DNA of 64,000 bases from Paenibacillus aquistagni (GTDB lineage Bacteria; Bacillota; Bacilli; Paenibacillales; Paenibacillaceae), in assembly GCF_900177815.1 (NCBI RefSeq), contig NZ_FXAZ01000001.1, forward strand, positions 1,054,001-1,118,000, read 5' to 3'. A program made the translations under genes and the position numbers. The notes under the pieces are model-generated. The model was not told the DNA's origin. It saw nothing but the letters and a program-made list of their open reading frames with translations, and ran no database searches. Below, piece by piece: positions 41,844-50,665 of the stretch (the first letter of the stretch is position 1; each line of letters starts with the position of its first letter).

Positions 41844-43382
41844 ATGAGTTTACTTGAAGTTCAAGACATGTCGCATTCCTACGGTGACAAGGTGCTGTAC
41901 AAAAATATTCAATTTGAATTATACAAAGGGGAGCACTTGGGGATAGTTGGACAGAACGGTACAGGGAAGAGTACCTTTATTCGAATCTTAATGGGAGAGA
42001 TTGTTCCTGACAGTGGAACGGTTCGATGGCAATCGAACACTACCTTAGGCCATCTCGATCAATACGCAGAGATGGATGGAGGAAAGACGGTTGCGGAGTA
42101 TCTACAATCTGCATTTTCCAATCTTTATGAGCTGGAGAGGGATATGAATGAGCTGTATGCACAGAGTGCTGCAACTGGCAAGGAACAATATCTCATCAAG
42201 GCTGCTGAGATTCAAGACACCCTTGAACGGTATGATTTCTATGCAATAGCCAGCAGTATAAATAAAGTCGTATACGGGTTGGGGATTGACGCTATTGGGG
42301 TTGATCGTCAGATCGATGCACTAAGTGGAGGACAGCGCACGAAGGTCATCTTGGCTAAGCTCCTGCTTGAGAAGCCGGATGTTCTTCTGCTAGATGAGCC
42401 TACGAACTATTTGGATGTCGAACATGTGGAGTGGTTGTCTCAATATTTAAACAGCATTGAACAAGCCTTCGTCGTTGTTTCGCATCATGTTGAGTTTCTT
42501 GAGAAGATTACGACCTGCATTGCGGATATTGAAGCACAGACCATTAAGAAGTACTACGGGAAATACTCGGAGTTCTTGAAGCAGAAGGCCCATCTTAGAG
42601 AGAATCATATTCGACAGTATCAAGCGCAGGTCAAGAAAATTGAACAAACAGAAGCCTTTATTCGAAAAAATATCGCAGGGGTCAATACGAAAATCGCCCG
42701 CGGCCGCAGAAAGCAGCTGGATCGCATGGAACGGATCGCACCCCCAACCTTTTTATCGAAGCCAACCATTCGATTTGGAGAGCTTCCGCTTCAATCGCAT
42801 GTGGCGCTTGAAGTTCAAAAGTTAGCGGTCGGCTATGACAAGCCGTTACTGCCGCCAATTAGCTTCGAAGTGAAATCTGGACAAAAGCTTGTTATTACAG
42901 GCTTTAACGGCATCGGGAAGTCAACCCTGCTCAAAACATTAATAGGGCAGCTTCCGAGCCTTGCCGGCAGCTATCAATTTAATGACCAGGTTGTGACCGA
43001 ATACTACGAACAGGATTTAAAATGGGCGGATGATTCCATGACTCCCATTGACATTATAGCAGAGCGCTATCCACGCATGACGACAAGAGAGATAAGACGT
43101 CAATTGGCACAATGCGGAGTGAAAGAAGACCATGTGACAAGAAGCGTTCGAACGCTAAGCGGGGGTGAGCAGTCTAAGGTTAAATTATGCCGGCTGCTGC
43201 TTACTAAGTGTAATTTGCTCATCATGGATGAGCCGACCAATCACTTCGATGCGGAGACGAAAGAAGCGCTGCAGCAAGCAATAGTCAGATTTGGAGGTTG
43301 TGTCATTCTGGTTTCTCACGAGCCCGCCTTCTATCAAGCATGGGCGGACCGCGTTGTAAATATAGAATCATTTATGAGATAA
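41844..43382 (+). CDS. ABC-F family ATPase (probable ribosome-protection or translation factor)
   Basis: A 512-residue protein with two ABC domains and no membrane segments. Domain 1: Walker A GQNGTGKST, signature LSGGQRTK, Walker B VLLLDEPTNYLD. Domain 2: Walker A GFNGIGKST, LSGGEQSK, LLIMDEPTNHFD. The interdomain linker has KNIAGVNTKIARGRRKQLDRMER, a helix pair that reaches the ribosome in this family. ABC-F proteins either dislodge antibiotics from the ribosome or act as housekeeping factors. The long leader with two terminators and the adjacent broken Mef-like gene favour resistance. gaagtgaggg precedes the ATG. Confidence 0.9.
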   Translation: MSLLEVQDMSHSYGDKVLYKNIQFELYKGEHLGIVGQNGTGKSTFIRILMGEIVPDSGTVRWQSNTTLGHLDQYAEMDGGKTVAEYLQSAFSNLYELERDMNELYAQSAATGKEQYLIKAAEIQDTLERYDFYAIASSINKVVYGLGIDAIGVDRQIDALSGGQRTKVILAKLLLEKPDVLLLDEPTNYLDVEHVEWLSQYLNSIEQAFVVVSHHVEFLEKITTCIADIEAQTIKKYYGKYSEFLKQKAHLRENHIRQYQAQVKKIEQTEAFIRKNIAGVNTKIARGRRKQLDRMERIAPPTFLSKPTIRFGELPLQSHVALEVQKLAVGYDKPLLPPISFEVKSGQKLVITGFNGIGKSTLLKTLIGQLPSLAGSYQFNDQVVTEYYEQDLKWADDSMTPIDIIAERYPRMTTREIRRQLAQCGVKEDHVTRSVRTLSGGEQSKVKLCRLLLTKCNLLIMDEPTNHFDAETKEALQQAIVRFGGCVILVSHEPAFYQAWADRVVNIESFMR

Positions 43383-43387
43383 AGGTC

Positions 43388-44231
43388 ATGCATGCAGCTT
43401 ACAAGATTAGACTACCGTTCACGTATATCACACTTTCGACATCATCAGGGGTTATGCTGACCTTGTCTACAATCTGCGGCTTTTTGCCGCAGATTCATAT
43501 CTCTTTATTTGCCGGTGTATGGGTCGATCGACATAACCGCAAACGGATGATTATGCTTGCGGATGGTGCAATTGCTGCAGCAACGCTTGCATTAGCGCTG
43601 TTGTTCCTTGCCGGATACCATGAGATTTGGCTGCTTTATCCCATTCTTTTGATTCGAGCAGCGGGAACGGGAATTCAGATCCCTGCGGTTAATGCTTTAA
43701 TTCCGCAGCTTGTCCCGCATAATTGGCTAATGAAGGTTAATGGCATGTATAGCAGCATGACGTCCTTAATCATGTTCTTATCTCCTGCGGCAGGCGGGGC
43801 CATCCTTACCGCTTTCCCGATTGAAACCGTGTTTATGGTGGATGTCATTACAGCCATCATCGGAATCAGCCTGATGTTCACGATACAAGTGCCTACGCTT
43901 GTCAATAAGGTGGAGCCTCAGCGCTCCTATCTACACGACATCAAGGAGGGATTGCATTATGTAAGATAATTTCCTGATCGGCATCACGATGCCTTGCTTT
44001 AATTCGCCCATCACAGTTGTGCTCCAGGAGAAAGTGGAGGCACAGATGCATGGAAGAGTGTTCAGCCTGATGCAGGTGTCGAATTCATGTGCGCTTCCGC
44101 TTGGCATGGTGCTGTTCGGACCCTTGGCTGATATCGTCAAGATCGAAATGATTCTCCTATACTGCGGGTTTCTCGTCCTAGCGTGTACACTTTTTGTTTA
44201 TTTCAGCAAGCGCTATACCTATACATTCTAA
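43388..44231 (+). pseudogene. Mef-like MFS efflux gene, truncated and internally deleted
   Basis: Frame 1 (43388-43969) reads SGVMLTLSTICGFLPQ, ISLFAGVWVDRHNRKRMIML (the MFS loop 2-3) through GSIM-like PAVNALIPQLVPHNWLMKVNG to EGLHYVR and a stop. Frame 2 (from about 43,965 to 44231) picks up DNFLIGITMPCFNSP, VLQEKVEAQMHGRVFSLMQ and PLGMVLFGPLAD, the C-terminal quarter of the same family. About 40 N-terminal residues and roughly 100-150 central residues are missing. It begins five bases after the ABC-F stop, the order seen in ABC-F/Mef resistance pairs but inverted. Confidence 0.8.
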
Positions 44232-44244
44232 TATGGCAAAAAGA

Positions 44245-44292
44245 GCCGCTTTTACAGCGGCCCACAAGCTGTCGAGTTCATCTCGGCAGCTT
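44245..44292. terminator. two hairpins after the MFS remnant
   Basis: GCCGCT/AGCGGC (44245-44261) and AAGCTGtCGAG/CTCGgCAGCTT (44266-44292). The second is followed by ctatt; weak T tracts on both strands. Confidence 0.5.
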
Positions 44293-44377
44293 CTATTATT
44301 GTTAGCATGTAACTGGCTGTGCATGACTCTTCGGACTGCATCGCAAAGTATCCAATTAACATGAAACGAGTGTAGAG

Positions 44378-44707
44378 CTATGCAATCGGGGTACCGTTTA
44401 CCAGAGGCTCATCAGGTCTTAACAGCACAACATCATCTTCATCTGGTGTGCCGCCAATAACGAGCACTTCTGATTTAAAGCCCGCTATTTTTCTTACTGG
44501 AAAATTAACAACTGCAACGACTTGACGACCAATAAGCTCCTCAGGCGTGTATCTTTTTGTAATTTGAGCAGAGGAGCGCTTAATGCCAAGCTCTCCAAAG
44601 TCGATGGTTAGTTTAATTGCCGGTTTGCGTGCTTCAGGGAAGGGCTCAGCATGTATAACTGTACCCACACGAATGTCTAGTTTTAAAAAGTCTTCAATCG
44701 TAGCCAT
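44378..44707 (-). CDS. csaA: CsaA-type tRNA-binding protein
   Basis: A 109-residue OB-fold protein of the EMAP II/Trbp111 type: [32 protein letters not shown], the RSSAQIT core, [24 protein letters not shown], and [17 protein letters not shown]. These are family hallmarks. CsaA binds tRNA-like structures and has been described as a secretion-related chaperone in Bacillus. ggagaaggaa precedes the ATG at 44707. Confidence 0.95.
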   Translation of the reverse strand: MATIEDFLKLDIRVGTVIHAEPFPEARKPAIKLTIDFGELGIKRSSAQITKRYTPEELIGRQVVAVVNFPVRKIAGFKSEVLVIGGTPDEDDVVLLRPDEPLVNGTPIA

Positions 44708-44889
44708 AACGTTCCTTCTCCTTTTTATTGATAATGGATTAGTTTACTAAATGCAATAACGAATGACCAGCATCCTAAATGGCTAATAGTCAAACAATCC
44801 GAAGTATCTTCATGATGAACAATTTGTATAACAGGATAAAAATTCGCGCTCCACTTCATAATAAAAGGAAATACAAGTGGAGGGTCATT

Positions 44890-46557
44890 ATGATGCAATC
44901 CAAAGAAGGACTTATCATTGCGGCATTAGGAGGTGTGAATGAGATTGGGAAAAACATGTATGTCTTTCAATACAATGATGATATTGTCGTGATCGATTGT
45001 GGATCGAAATTTCCCGACGAAAGTTTGTTAGGCATTGATCTCATCATTCCAGATGTAAGCTATTTGCTAGACAATCAAGATAAAGTAAGAGCGTTAGTTG
45101 TGACCCATGGCCATGAGGATCACATCGGAGGAATACCGTATTTGCTGAAACAGATCCAGATGCCAATCTATGCTTCCCGCTTAACACTTGGGCTCATCGA
45201 GATCAAGCTAAGAGAACATGGCCTTCTTAGAGAGACGAAGATGACGCGCATTGATGCCAACTCTACGATTGAGCTGGGTGCTATGACATGCAGCTTTTTT
45301 AACACAAACCACAGTATTCCGGATTGCTTAGGCGTTGTAATGGATACCCCGGAGGGGACGATTGTGCATACTGGGGATTTTAAGTTTGATTTGACCCCTG
45401 CAAATAAGCAGTATCCTGATCTTCATCGAATGTCTGATATCGGCAAAAAAGGCGTCTATCTGCTGTTGTCCGAAAGCACAAATGCGGAACGGCCAGGCTT
45501 TACGCCATCTGAGCAGTTGGTAGGCGTGCATATCGAAGAAGCGTTCAACCAAGCGAAGCAGCGCGTATTCATTTCGACATTTGCTTCGAATGTCAACCGT
45601 CTTCAGCAAATCGTGGATGCCGCAGTGCGAACGAATCGCAAGATATGCTTGCTTGGCCGAAGCATGGTGAATGTGGTTCAGGTCGCAACGGAGCTTGGAT
45701 ATTTAACGGTGCCAGATGGCATGATTCTTGAACCTAACGAAGCAGCAAAGCTTCATCCTGAACGCATGGCCGTTCTTTGTACAGGCAGCCAAGGAGAACC
45801 GATGGCAGCATTAGCACGTCTATCGAATGGATCGCACCGCCAGATGAAGATTGATGCAGGGGATACGGTTATTATTGCTGCAAGCCCGATTCCAGGCAAT
45901 GAACGGGATGTCTCGCGAATTATTGATAATCTGTATGCAATGGGCGCCCATATTATCTATGGCTCTCAGAGCGATCTGCATGTATCAGGACATGGCAGCC
46001 AAGAAGAGCTGAAGCTTATGTTGACCTTAATGAAGCCGAAGTATTTTATTCCTGTGCATGGCGAATTCCGCATGCTGCATCAGCATCGCATTTTGGCAGA
46101 AGCCGTGGGTGTGCGCAGAGAACATATTTTCATCTTGAATAATGGCGATGTTGTGGAATCAAAAAATGGAGTCGTCCGCCAATTCGGCCAGATTCAGGCT
46201 GGACAAATTCTTGTCGACGGATTAGGGATTGGCGATATTGGCAATATCGTGCTTCGAGATCGCAGACAACTGTCTGCTGATGGGATTCTGATTATCGTTA
46301 TCACCCTGAGCAAGACAGAAAGCAAGCTTATCTCTGGCCCCGATACGATCTCAAGAGGGTTTGTCTACGTTCGGGATTCGGAAGAGCTGATCGAAGAAGT
46401 GAACCAAATCGTTATCGCGACCGTAAACAAGATGCTTGAAGAACACATTACACAATGGAACGTAATGAAGAAGACCTTAAAGGACAGCTTAGGACAGTTT
46501 TTATACTCCAGGACGAAGCGAAGACCAATCATTCTTCCTATTATTATCGAAGTGTAG
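44890..46557 (+). CDS. rnjA: ribonuclease J
   Basis: A 555-residue protein, exactly the usual RNase J1/J2 length. Metallo-beta-lactamase motif HGHEDHIGG, then HTGDFKFD, beta-CASP blocks with FASNVNRLQQ, GSQGEPMAAL and SGHGSQEELKLML, PVHGEFRML, and the C-terminal domain ending SRTKRRPIILPIIIEV. RNase J is a 5'-3' exo- and endonuclease of mRNA decay and rRNA maturation. All metal ligands look intact. Whether it is the main RNase J or an extra paralogue cannot be told here; its isolated setting hints at a paralogue. gtggaggg precedes ATG 44890. Confidence 0.94.
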   Translation: MMQSKEGLIIAALGGVNEIGKNMYVFQYNDDIVVIDCGSKFPDESLLGIDLIIPDVSYLLDNQDKVRALVVTHGHEDHIGGIPYLLKQIQMPIYASRLTLGLIEIKLREHGLLRETKMTRIDANSTIELGAMTCSFFNTNHSIPDCLGVVMDTPEGTIVHTGDFKFDLTPANKQYPDLHRMSDIGKKGVYLLLSESTNAERPGFTPSEQLVGVHIEEAFNQAKQRVFISTFASNVNRLQQIVDAAVRTNRKICLLGRSMVNVVQVATELGYLTVPDGMILEPNEAAKLHPERMAVLCTGSQGEPMAALARLSNGSHRQMKIDAGDTVIIAASPIPGNERDVSRIIDNLYAMGAHIIYGSQSDLHVSGHGSQEELKLMLTLMKPKYFIPVHGEFRMLHQHRILAEAVGVRREHIFILNNGDVVESKNGVVRQFGQIQAGQILVDGLGIGDIGNIVLRDRRQLSADGILIIVITLSKTESKLISGPDTISRGFVYVRDSEELIEEVNQIVIATVNKMLEEHITQWNVMKKTLKDSLGQFLYSRTKRRPIILPIIIEV

Positions 46558-46591
46558 CAGATTGGCATAGTCGTAAATCCATGGCTGATGA

Positions 46592-46831
46592 ATGTCATTT
46601 GTTGGATTAGTGGATAAAAGGGGTTCAATTGTATTGACATCAATTCTTCGTTATCCGGTCTTTGTTCAGCAGAACAACTATACAGGCTCGAATCCTCGAT
46701 TAGAATCACATTCCATGCTGCTCAAGAAGGCAATGGCTTATATGGAGGAGGAACTGCTTGCGATTCCATCTGCGCTTCTGATTCCATGAGGCAAGACCGT
46801 AGAGAGCGTGCTTCATCGACTCTTTGTATAA
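46592..46831 (+). pseudogene. fragment of an unidentified protein with an internal stop
   Basis: The frame reads RYPVFVQQNNYTGSNPRL, EELLAIPSALLIP, then TGA (46787-46789), then GKTVESVLHRLFV and TAA (46829-46831). The continuity of I-P-x-x-L-I-P-x-G-K across the stop shows a broken C-terminal half. It vaguely recalls the uracil-DNA-glycosylase superfamily, but I would not assign it. No ribosome binding site. Confidence 0.5.
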
Positions 46832-46844
46832 AATGAATCACGCT

Positions 46845-46884
46845 GCAGCCCATCCCTAGGGAAGTTCTTTAGGGGATGGGCTGC
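46845..46884. terminator. strong hairpin between convergent units
   Basis: GCAGCCCATCCC (46845-46856) pairs with GGGATGGGCTGC (46873-46884), followed by ttgttg. Confidence 0.85.
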
Positions 46885-46900
46885 TTGTTGTACTCGGCGT

Positions 46901-47452
46901 TCACTTATACGTAATCGTCAAATGCATGATCGCTTGTGTGCCCGAGTGATTTGCATATACATGCTTGTCTGTAGCGGTGAATTGAATGGAATCAAAAGCT
47001 TTCAACGCATAGGTCGCCTCCCCAATCGTCAAATGAACTTCTCCTGCCATGACAGTTGCAATCTCTGTTGTCCCCGAATGATGTGCTTCAGGTTCATAGG
47101 TGCAATGTGGCATTAAGTAAGCACGATACATGCCGATCATATCTTTGGAGCTGCTATACAGAGGCTCGATGCTCCAGCCATGCTCGTCCGTGATTTGAGG
47201 CCCTTCGCCTGCTCGCCAGATGTTCACTTCATTCTCAGGCTTAAGCAGGGACATGAGTGGAACAGACAAGCCGTTGGAGATCTTCCACAGCATGCCAAGG
47301 GTTGGATTTGTTTCTCCACGTTCAATATTTCCTAAGGTCAACTTACTAACGCCCGTCTTAGCCGCAAGCTCCTCCAGACTCAGTCTTTGTTCCTTTCTCA
47401 GCTCGCGAAGGGTTGATCCTACAGCTTGAATCAGCTTTTTCGTTTCATCCAT
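46901..47452 (-). CDS. XRE family regulator with a C-terminal cupin domain
   Basis: A 183-residue protein: helix-turn-helix LRELRKEQRLSLEELAAKTGVSKLTLGNIERGETNPTL at residues 14-55, then a cupin (EAHHSGTTEIATVMAGEVHLTIG and ALKAFDSIQF). Such regulators (PuuR/HipB-cupin type) sense small molecules. Divergent from the EmrE-like exporter gene at 47692, which is its probable target. aaagga precedes the ATG. Confidence 0.92.
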   Translation of the reverse strand: MDETKKLIQAVGSTLRELRKEQRLSLEELAAKTGVSKLTLGNIERGETNPTLGMLWKISNGLSVPLMSLLKPENEVNIWRAGEGPQITDEHGWSIEPLYSSSKDMIGMYRAYLMPHCTYEPEAHHSGTTEIATVMAGEVHLTIGEATYALKAFDSIQFTATDKHVYANHSGTQAIMHLTITYK

Positions 47453-47494
47453 GTTAGCCGTCCTTTCACTACATCCTCATTCATCAATATTATT

Positions 47495-47530
47495 TACTAT
47501 ACTTAGTTGATACATCTACTATACTATACT
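47495..47530. promoter_or_regulatory. repeated TACTATACT motif between the XRE-cupin and exporter genes
   Basis: TACTATACT at 47495-47503 and 47517-47525, 22 bp apart (about two helical turns), the second extended by a further atact. Placed next to the regulator's promoter, they are candidate operators. Confidence 0.5.
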
Positions 47531-47691
47531 TTTTGCAATGGATTTTATGTGATCCGGTTCTCATTTCATACAGGATAATAAACGAAACAGTGTAATAAAA
47601 TATATTATACTTTACTTATAGCCTAGTTATGTATATTATTATATACCGAAACAACAAATAACAGCAAATGCATTGAAGAGGTGAATGGAAA

Positions 47692-48675
47692 GTGAGAGCT
47701 GTACTTGTAGGGATACTTTCATCCTTGTTTTTTTCTGCAACATTTATTATCAATCGTGCGATGAATCTGGGCGGCACGAGCTGGGCTTGGACAGCATCGC
47801 TTCGATTTATACTGGCACTCCCGTTCTTATTGCTAATTGTTGCTTATCGTAAGAACCTCTCGCAGTTGTTAAAGGAAATGGCGAAGCATCCATTCCAGTG
47901 GCTGCTATGGGGAACGCTTGGCGGAGTCGGCTTTTACTCGCTGCTCAGCTTTGCTGCTGCATATGCTCCTTCTTGGCTGACATCCGGAACCTGGCAGGTG
48001 ACGATTCTAGCAGGCGCTTTACTGTCTCCGTTATTCTACGTGACAGAGCAATCTTCTACTGGCAGCCGCAAGGTAAGACAATCGATACCGTACAAGAGCC
48101 TACGCATCTCGCTAATCATTCTAGCAGGCGTCATCCTCATGCAGGTCAAGGAGGCTATGACAGGACAGGTGGAATTAAGACCATTCTTACTGGGATTTGT
48201 CCCTGTTGTCTTAGCTGCATTTTTCTATCCGCTTGGCAATCGTAAAATGATGGAGCTGTGCGAAGGCAGAATCGATACATTCCAGCGTACACTTGGCATG
48301 GCGATAAGCAGCATGCCTATTGCCATCTGCTTAGGCATTTTCGGGACGGCCACTGTAGGCCTTCCTTCCAGCGGACAGCTGCTTCAAGCCTTGCTGCTTG
48401 CCTTGTGTTCTGGGGTTATCGCAAGTCTATTGTTCTTCCTTGCTACAGATATGGCAAAAGATAATATGGGCTTGCTCGCCGCCGTTGAATCCACTCAATC
48501 CGGCTCTATGATCTTTACCGTACTTGGGGAGGTCTTGCTCCTGAATGGTGCATTCCCGCGAGGGTTGTCCTTGATCGGAATGATTGTCGTGATCATCGGC
48601 ATGGTTGCGACCAGCTTAATCAACGGCAAGCAAAGAGTTCGCCCGAACAAAGCCAGCGTGCAGGTGAATCGTTAA
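47692..48675 (+). CDS. multidrug resistance efflux transporter family protein (EmrE/DMT type)
   Basis: A 327-residue protein with about ten membrane segments of the drug/metabolite transporter superfamily: LVGILSSLFFSATFIINRAMN, ASLRFILALPFLLL, LAAVESTQSGSMIFTVLGEVLLL. Unlike many EamA proteins it fits the subfamily named multidrug resistance efflux transporter. GTG 47692 lies seven bases after gaggtga. Likely regulated by the divergent XRE-cupin protein. Confidence 0.85.
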   Translation: MRAVLVGILSSLFFSATFIINRAMNLGGTSWAWTASLRFILALPFLLLIVAYRKNLSQLLKEMAKHPFQWLLWGTLGGVGFYSLLSFAAAYAPSWLTSGTWQVTILAGALLSPLFYVTEQSSTGSRKVRQSIPYKSLRISLIILAGVILMQVKEAMTGQVELRPFLLGFVPVVLAAFFYPLGNRKMMELCEGRIDTFQRTLGMAISSMPIAICLGIFGTATVGLPSSGQLLQALLLALCSGVIASLLFFLATDMAKDNMGLLAAVESTQSGSMIFTVLGEVLLLNGAFPRGLSLIGMIVVIIGMVATSLINGKQRVRPNKASVQVNR

Positions 48676-48769
48676 ATGAATCAGCAGGCAGCTATCCGCC
48701 ATTTGGGACGATGTGAATACATGTAAGAAGTAAGTAATCATGAATCATGTGAATGCCTATCAGTCCATA

Positions 48770-48807
48770 TTGAGAGCAAGAGAACCGATGGAGGTTTCAG
48801 CTCTCAA
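48770..48807. repeat. inverted repeat between the exporter and MocR genes
   Basis: TTGAGAGC (48770-48777) and GCTCTCAA (48800-48807), a possible weak terminator stem for the convergent genes; no T tract. Confidence 0.4.
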
Positions 48808-48849
48808 TGGGGCTGCTGGATCAAGAAAAGAATGGTTCGAGGACGATTA

Positions 48850-50262
48850 TCACCGTTCAGCTTGAATGTTCTTCCATGCAATTTCCAATCGTTTAACCCC
48901 TTCTTTGATTTCCTCCAATGTCAAATGTCCATACCCTATGATCAAGCGATGAGCATGCATGCCTTTTTGAATGGCATGTTCCTCAACGGGATACACCTTA
49001 ATCCCCATCTGCTGGATGATCGCTAAGTTGTGTGAATCGAAGACCAGATCGGGAAACTCGGCTATCAAGTGCAGTCCAGTCGAATACCCATACAACCGAA
49101 CTTTTTCTTTAAATGCAGCTTTTAAGCGCGATATAAGGTAGTCTCTTCTTCTTTTGTAGATTTTCTTCATTTTCAGAATATGCCGATTCAAATATCCCTC
49201 ATTAATGAAACGGGCTAGAATCAGTTGATCTATGGAAGAGGAGTGAAGATCTGAGTATCGCTTAATCATTCGGGCTCGATCCACTAATGCTGATGGCAAG
49301 ATGATATATCCGAGTCGAAGCGCGGGAGATAATATTTTGCTGAAGGATCCAATATAGATAACGCGTTCAGGCTCAAGTCCCTGCAAAGAGCTTACAGGAC
49401 TGCCGTCATACCTAAATTCACTGTCGTAATCATCCTCGACCAGAAAGCAGCCTTTTTTTCTAGCATAATGGATCAACTGCACTTGTCTTTGGATAGGGAG
49501 TACCCCGCCTAATGGGAATTGATGTGAGGGTGTAAAAAAGATAAATGCGGGGTCTAGAGAAGCTGGAAGAAAGGATGTATTCATTCCATGATGATCGACA
49601 GGAACGGGATAAAGGTCAGCTCCCGCTGCCTTGAACATGGTTTGAATGTCTTGCGTGATGGGATCCTCAATAATAACTTTATCACCTGTAGTAATGAGAA
49701 GCTGCGCGACAAGGGATAGGGCTTGAACGGCTCCTGAGGTGATAATGATTTGCTCAGGGCGGCATACAACCCGCCTAGTCTTCAGTAAATAGTGTGACAA
49801 GAGCTCCCTTAATTCAATGCGTCCCTCAGGATGGTCATATTCCAGCAGTGTGGAGGAAGCTTCGCTCCAAGTATGATAAGCGAGCCTTGCCCAAGTCTTC
49901 CTAGGAAACTGATCCAGGGATGGCAGTCCAGAGCGAAAATCGATGATCAAGTGATCCTGGGATGCTTCTTCGGTTCTTCGGATGATGGATGCTGAAGGCA
50001 GCGGATCTTTTTTTAAATAGATTCCCTCAGCAACAAAAGTTCCTGATCCGCGCTTGGACACGATGTATCCTTCTGAGAGCAATTGGTCGTAAGCCTCTAA
50101 AATGACATTGCGTGATACGCTTAGCTGAGAAGAAAGCTCTCTTGTGGAGGGCAGCTTCTCTCCAGAGCGTAATTCGCCGTTTAAGATACGCTCTCGAATT
50201 TGTTGATAGATCTGTCGAATGATCGAGAGATCGGAAGAACGTGTGATCGATAAGCAGAGCAT
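48850..50262 (-). CDS. MocR/GntR-type PLP-dependent transcriptional regulator
   Basis: A 470-residue protein: GntR winged helix (YQQIRERILNGELRSGEKLPSTRELSSQLSVSRNVILEAYDQL), linker, then a fold-type I aminotransferase-like domain with PLP-binding SFSKILSPALRLGY (Lys), EDDYDSEFRY (Asp) and HPEG. MocR proteins use PLP and an amino compound as effector and often regulate a divergent operon. The nearest divergent operon is the trp-like cluster starting 404 bp away. The second ATG (50262) fits the agagggg site best. Confidence 0.9.
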   Translation of the reverse strand: MLCLSITRSSDLSIIRQIYQQIRERILNGELRSGEKLPSTRELSSQLSVSRNVILEAYDQLLSEGYIVSKRGSGTFVAEGIYLKKDPLPSASIIRRTEEASQDHLIIDFRSGLPSLDQFPRKTWARLAYHTWSEASSTLLEYDHPEGRIELRELLSHYLLKTRRVVCRPEQIIITSGAVQALSLVAQLLITTGDKVIIEDPITQDIQTMFKAAGADLYPVPVDHHGMNTSFLPASLDPAFIFFTPSHQFPLGGVLPIQRQVQLIHYARKKGCFLVEDDYDSEFRYDGSPVSSLQGLEPERVIYIGSFSKILSPALRLGYIILPSALVDRARMIKRYSDLHSSSIDQLILARFINEGYLNRHILKMKKIYKRRRDYLISRLKAAFKEKVRLYGYSTGLHLIAEFPDLVFDSHNLAIIQQMGIKVYPVEEHAIQKGMHAHRLIIGYGHLTLEEIKEGVKRLEIAWKNIQAER

Positions 50263-50268
50263 TCGCAT

Positions 50269-50665
50269 TCCCCTCTATTAAAGTGGTACCATAAAAGTTT
50301 TTTGGAATTGGTACTCAAGTGATTAGATTCGACATGGTAAAGTAATAGCAATTAAGTCACGCATCAAACTCGTCTTCCTTCATCTATGCCATAAGCAGCT
50401 AGCTGAACTTCCATAGCAGGACTTCCTCGTCATCCTCGTGATGTTGAACCTATTCAACCATTCCAGCCATCGCTCGTCACTTTATGACATTAATGCTTCA
50501 CTCTAAATATCGCTAGTGAAGTTTTTCCGCCCAGTAAATTTACATTACCATATATTACATTGTTTTGCATGTTCACTTGCACATTTCTGAAAACGAAAAA
50601 ACGCTTTCATTAAAATAGCAATTCTTTCAGCAAGTTTCCTAATTTCGATGAAGGAGTGAACGCGA
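50269..50665 (+). promoter_or_regulatory. upstream region of the trp-like cluster with a cre-like palindrome
   Basis: This 397-base gap contains TGAAAACG (50588-50595) and CGCTTTCA (50602-50609), arms of an imperfect palindrome. The segment 50596-50609 matches the CcpA cre consensus TGAAAACGCTTTCA at 12 of 14 positions. I see no leader hairpin with T tract, no Trp-rich leader peptide, no T-box-like element and no (G/U)AG repeat array for TRAP. No confident promoter; TTTACA near 50,540 and TTGCAC near 50,577 are weak candidates. Confidence 0.45.

Noticed and set aside
50269..50665. TRAP site, T-box or trp attenuator before trpD
   Set aside because: No (G/U)AG repeat array, no T-box sequence and no terminator hairpin with T tract found.
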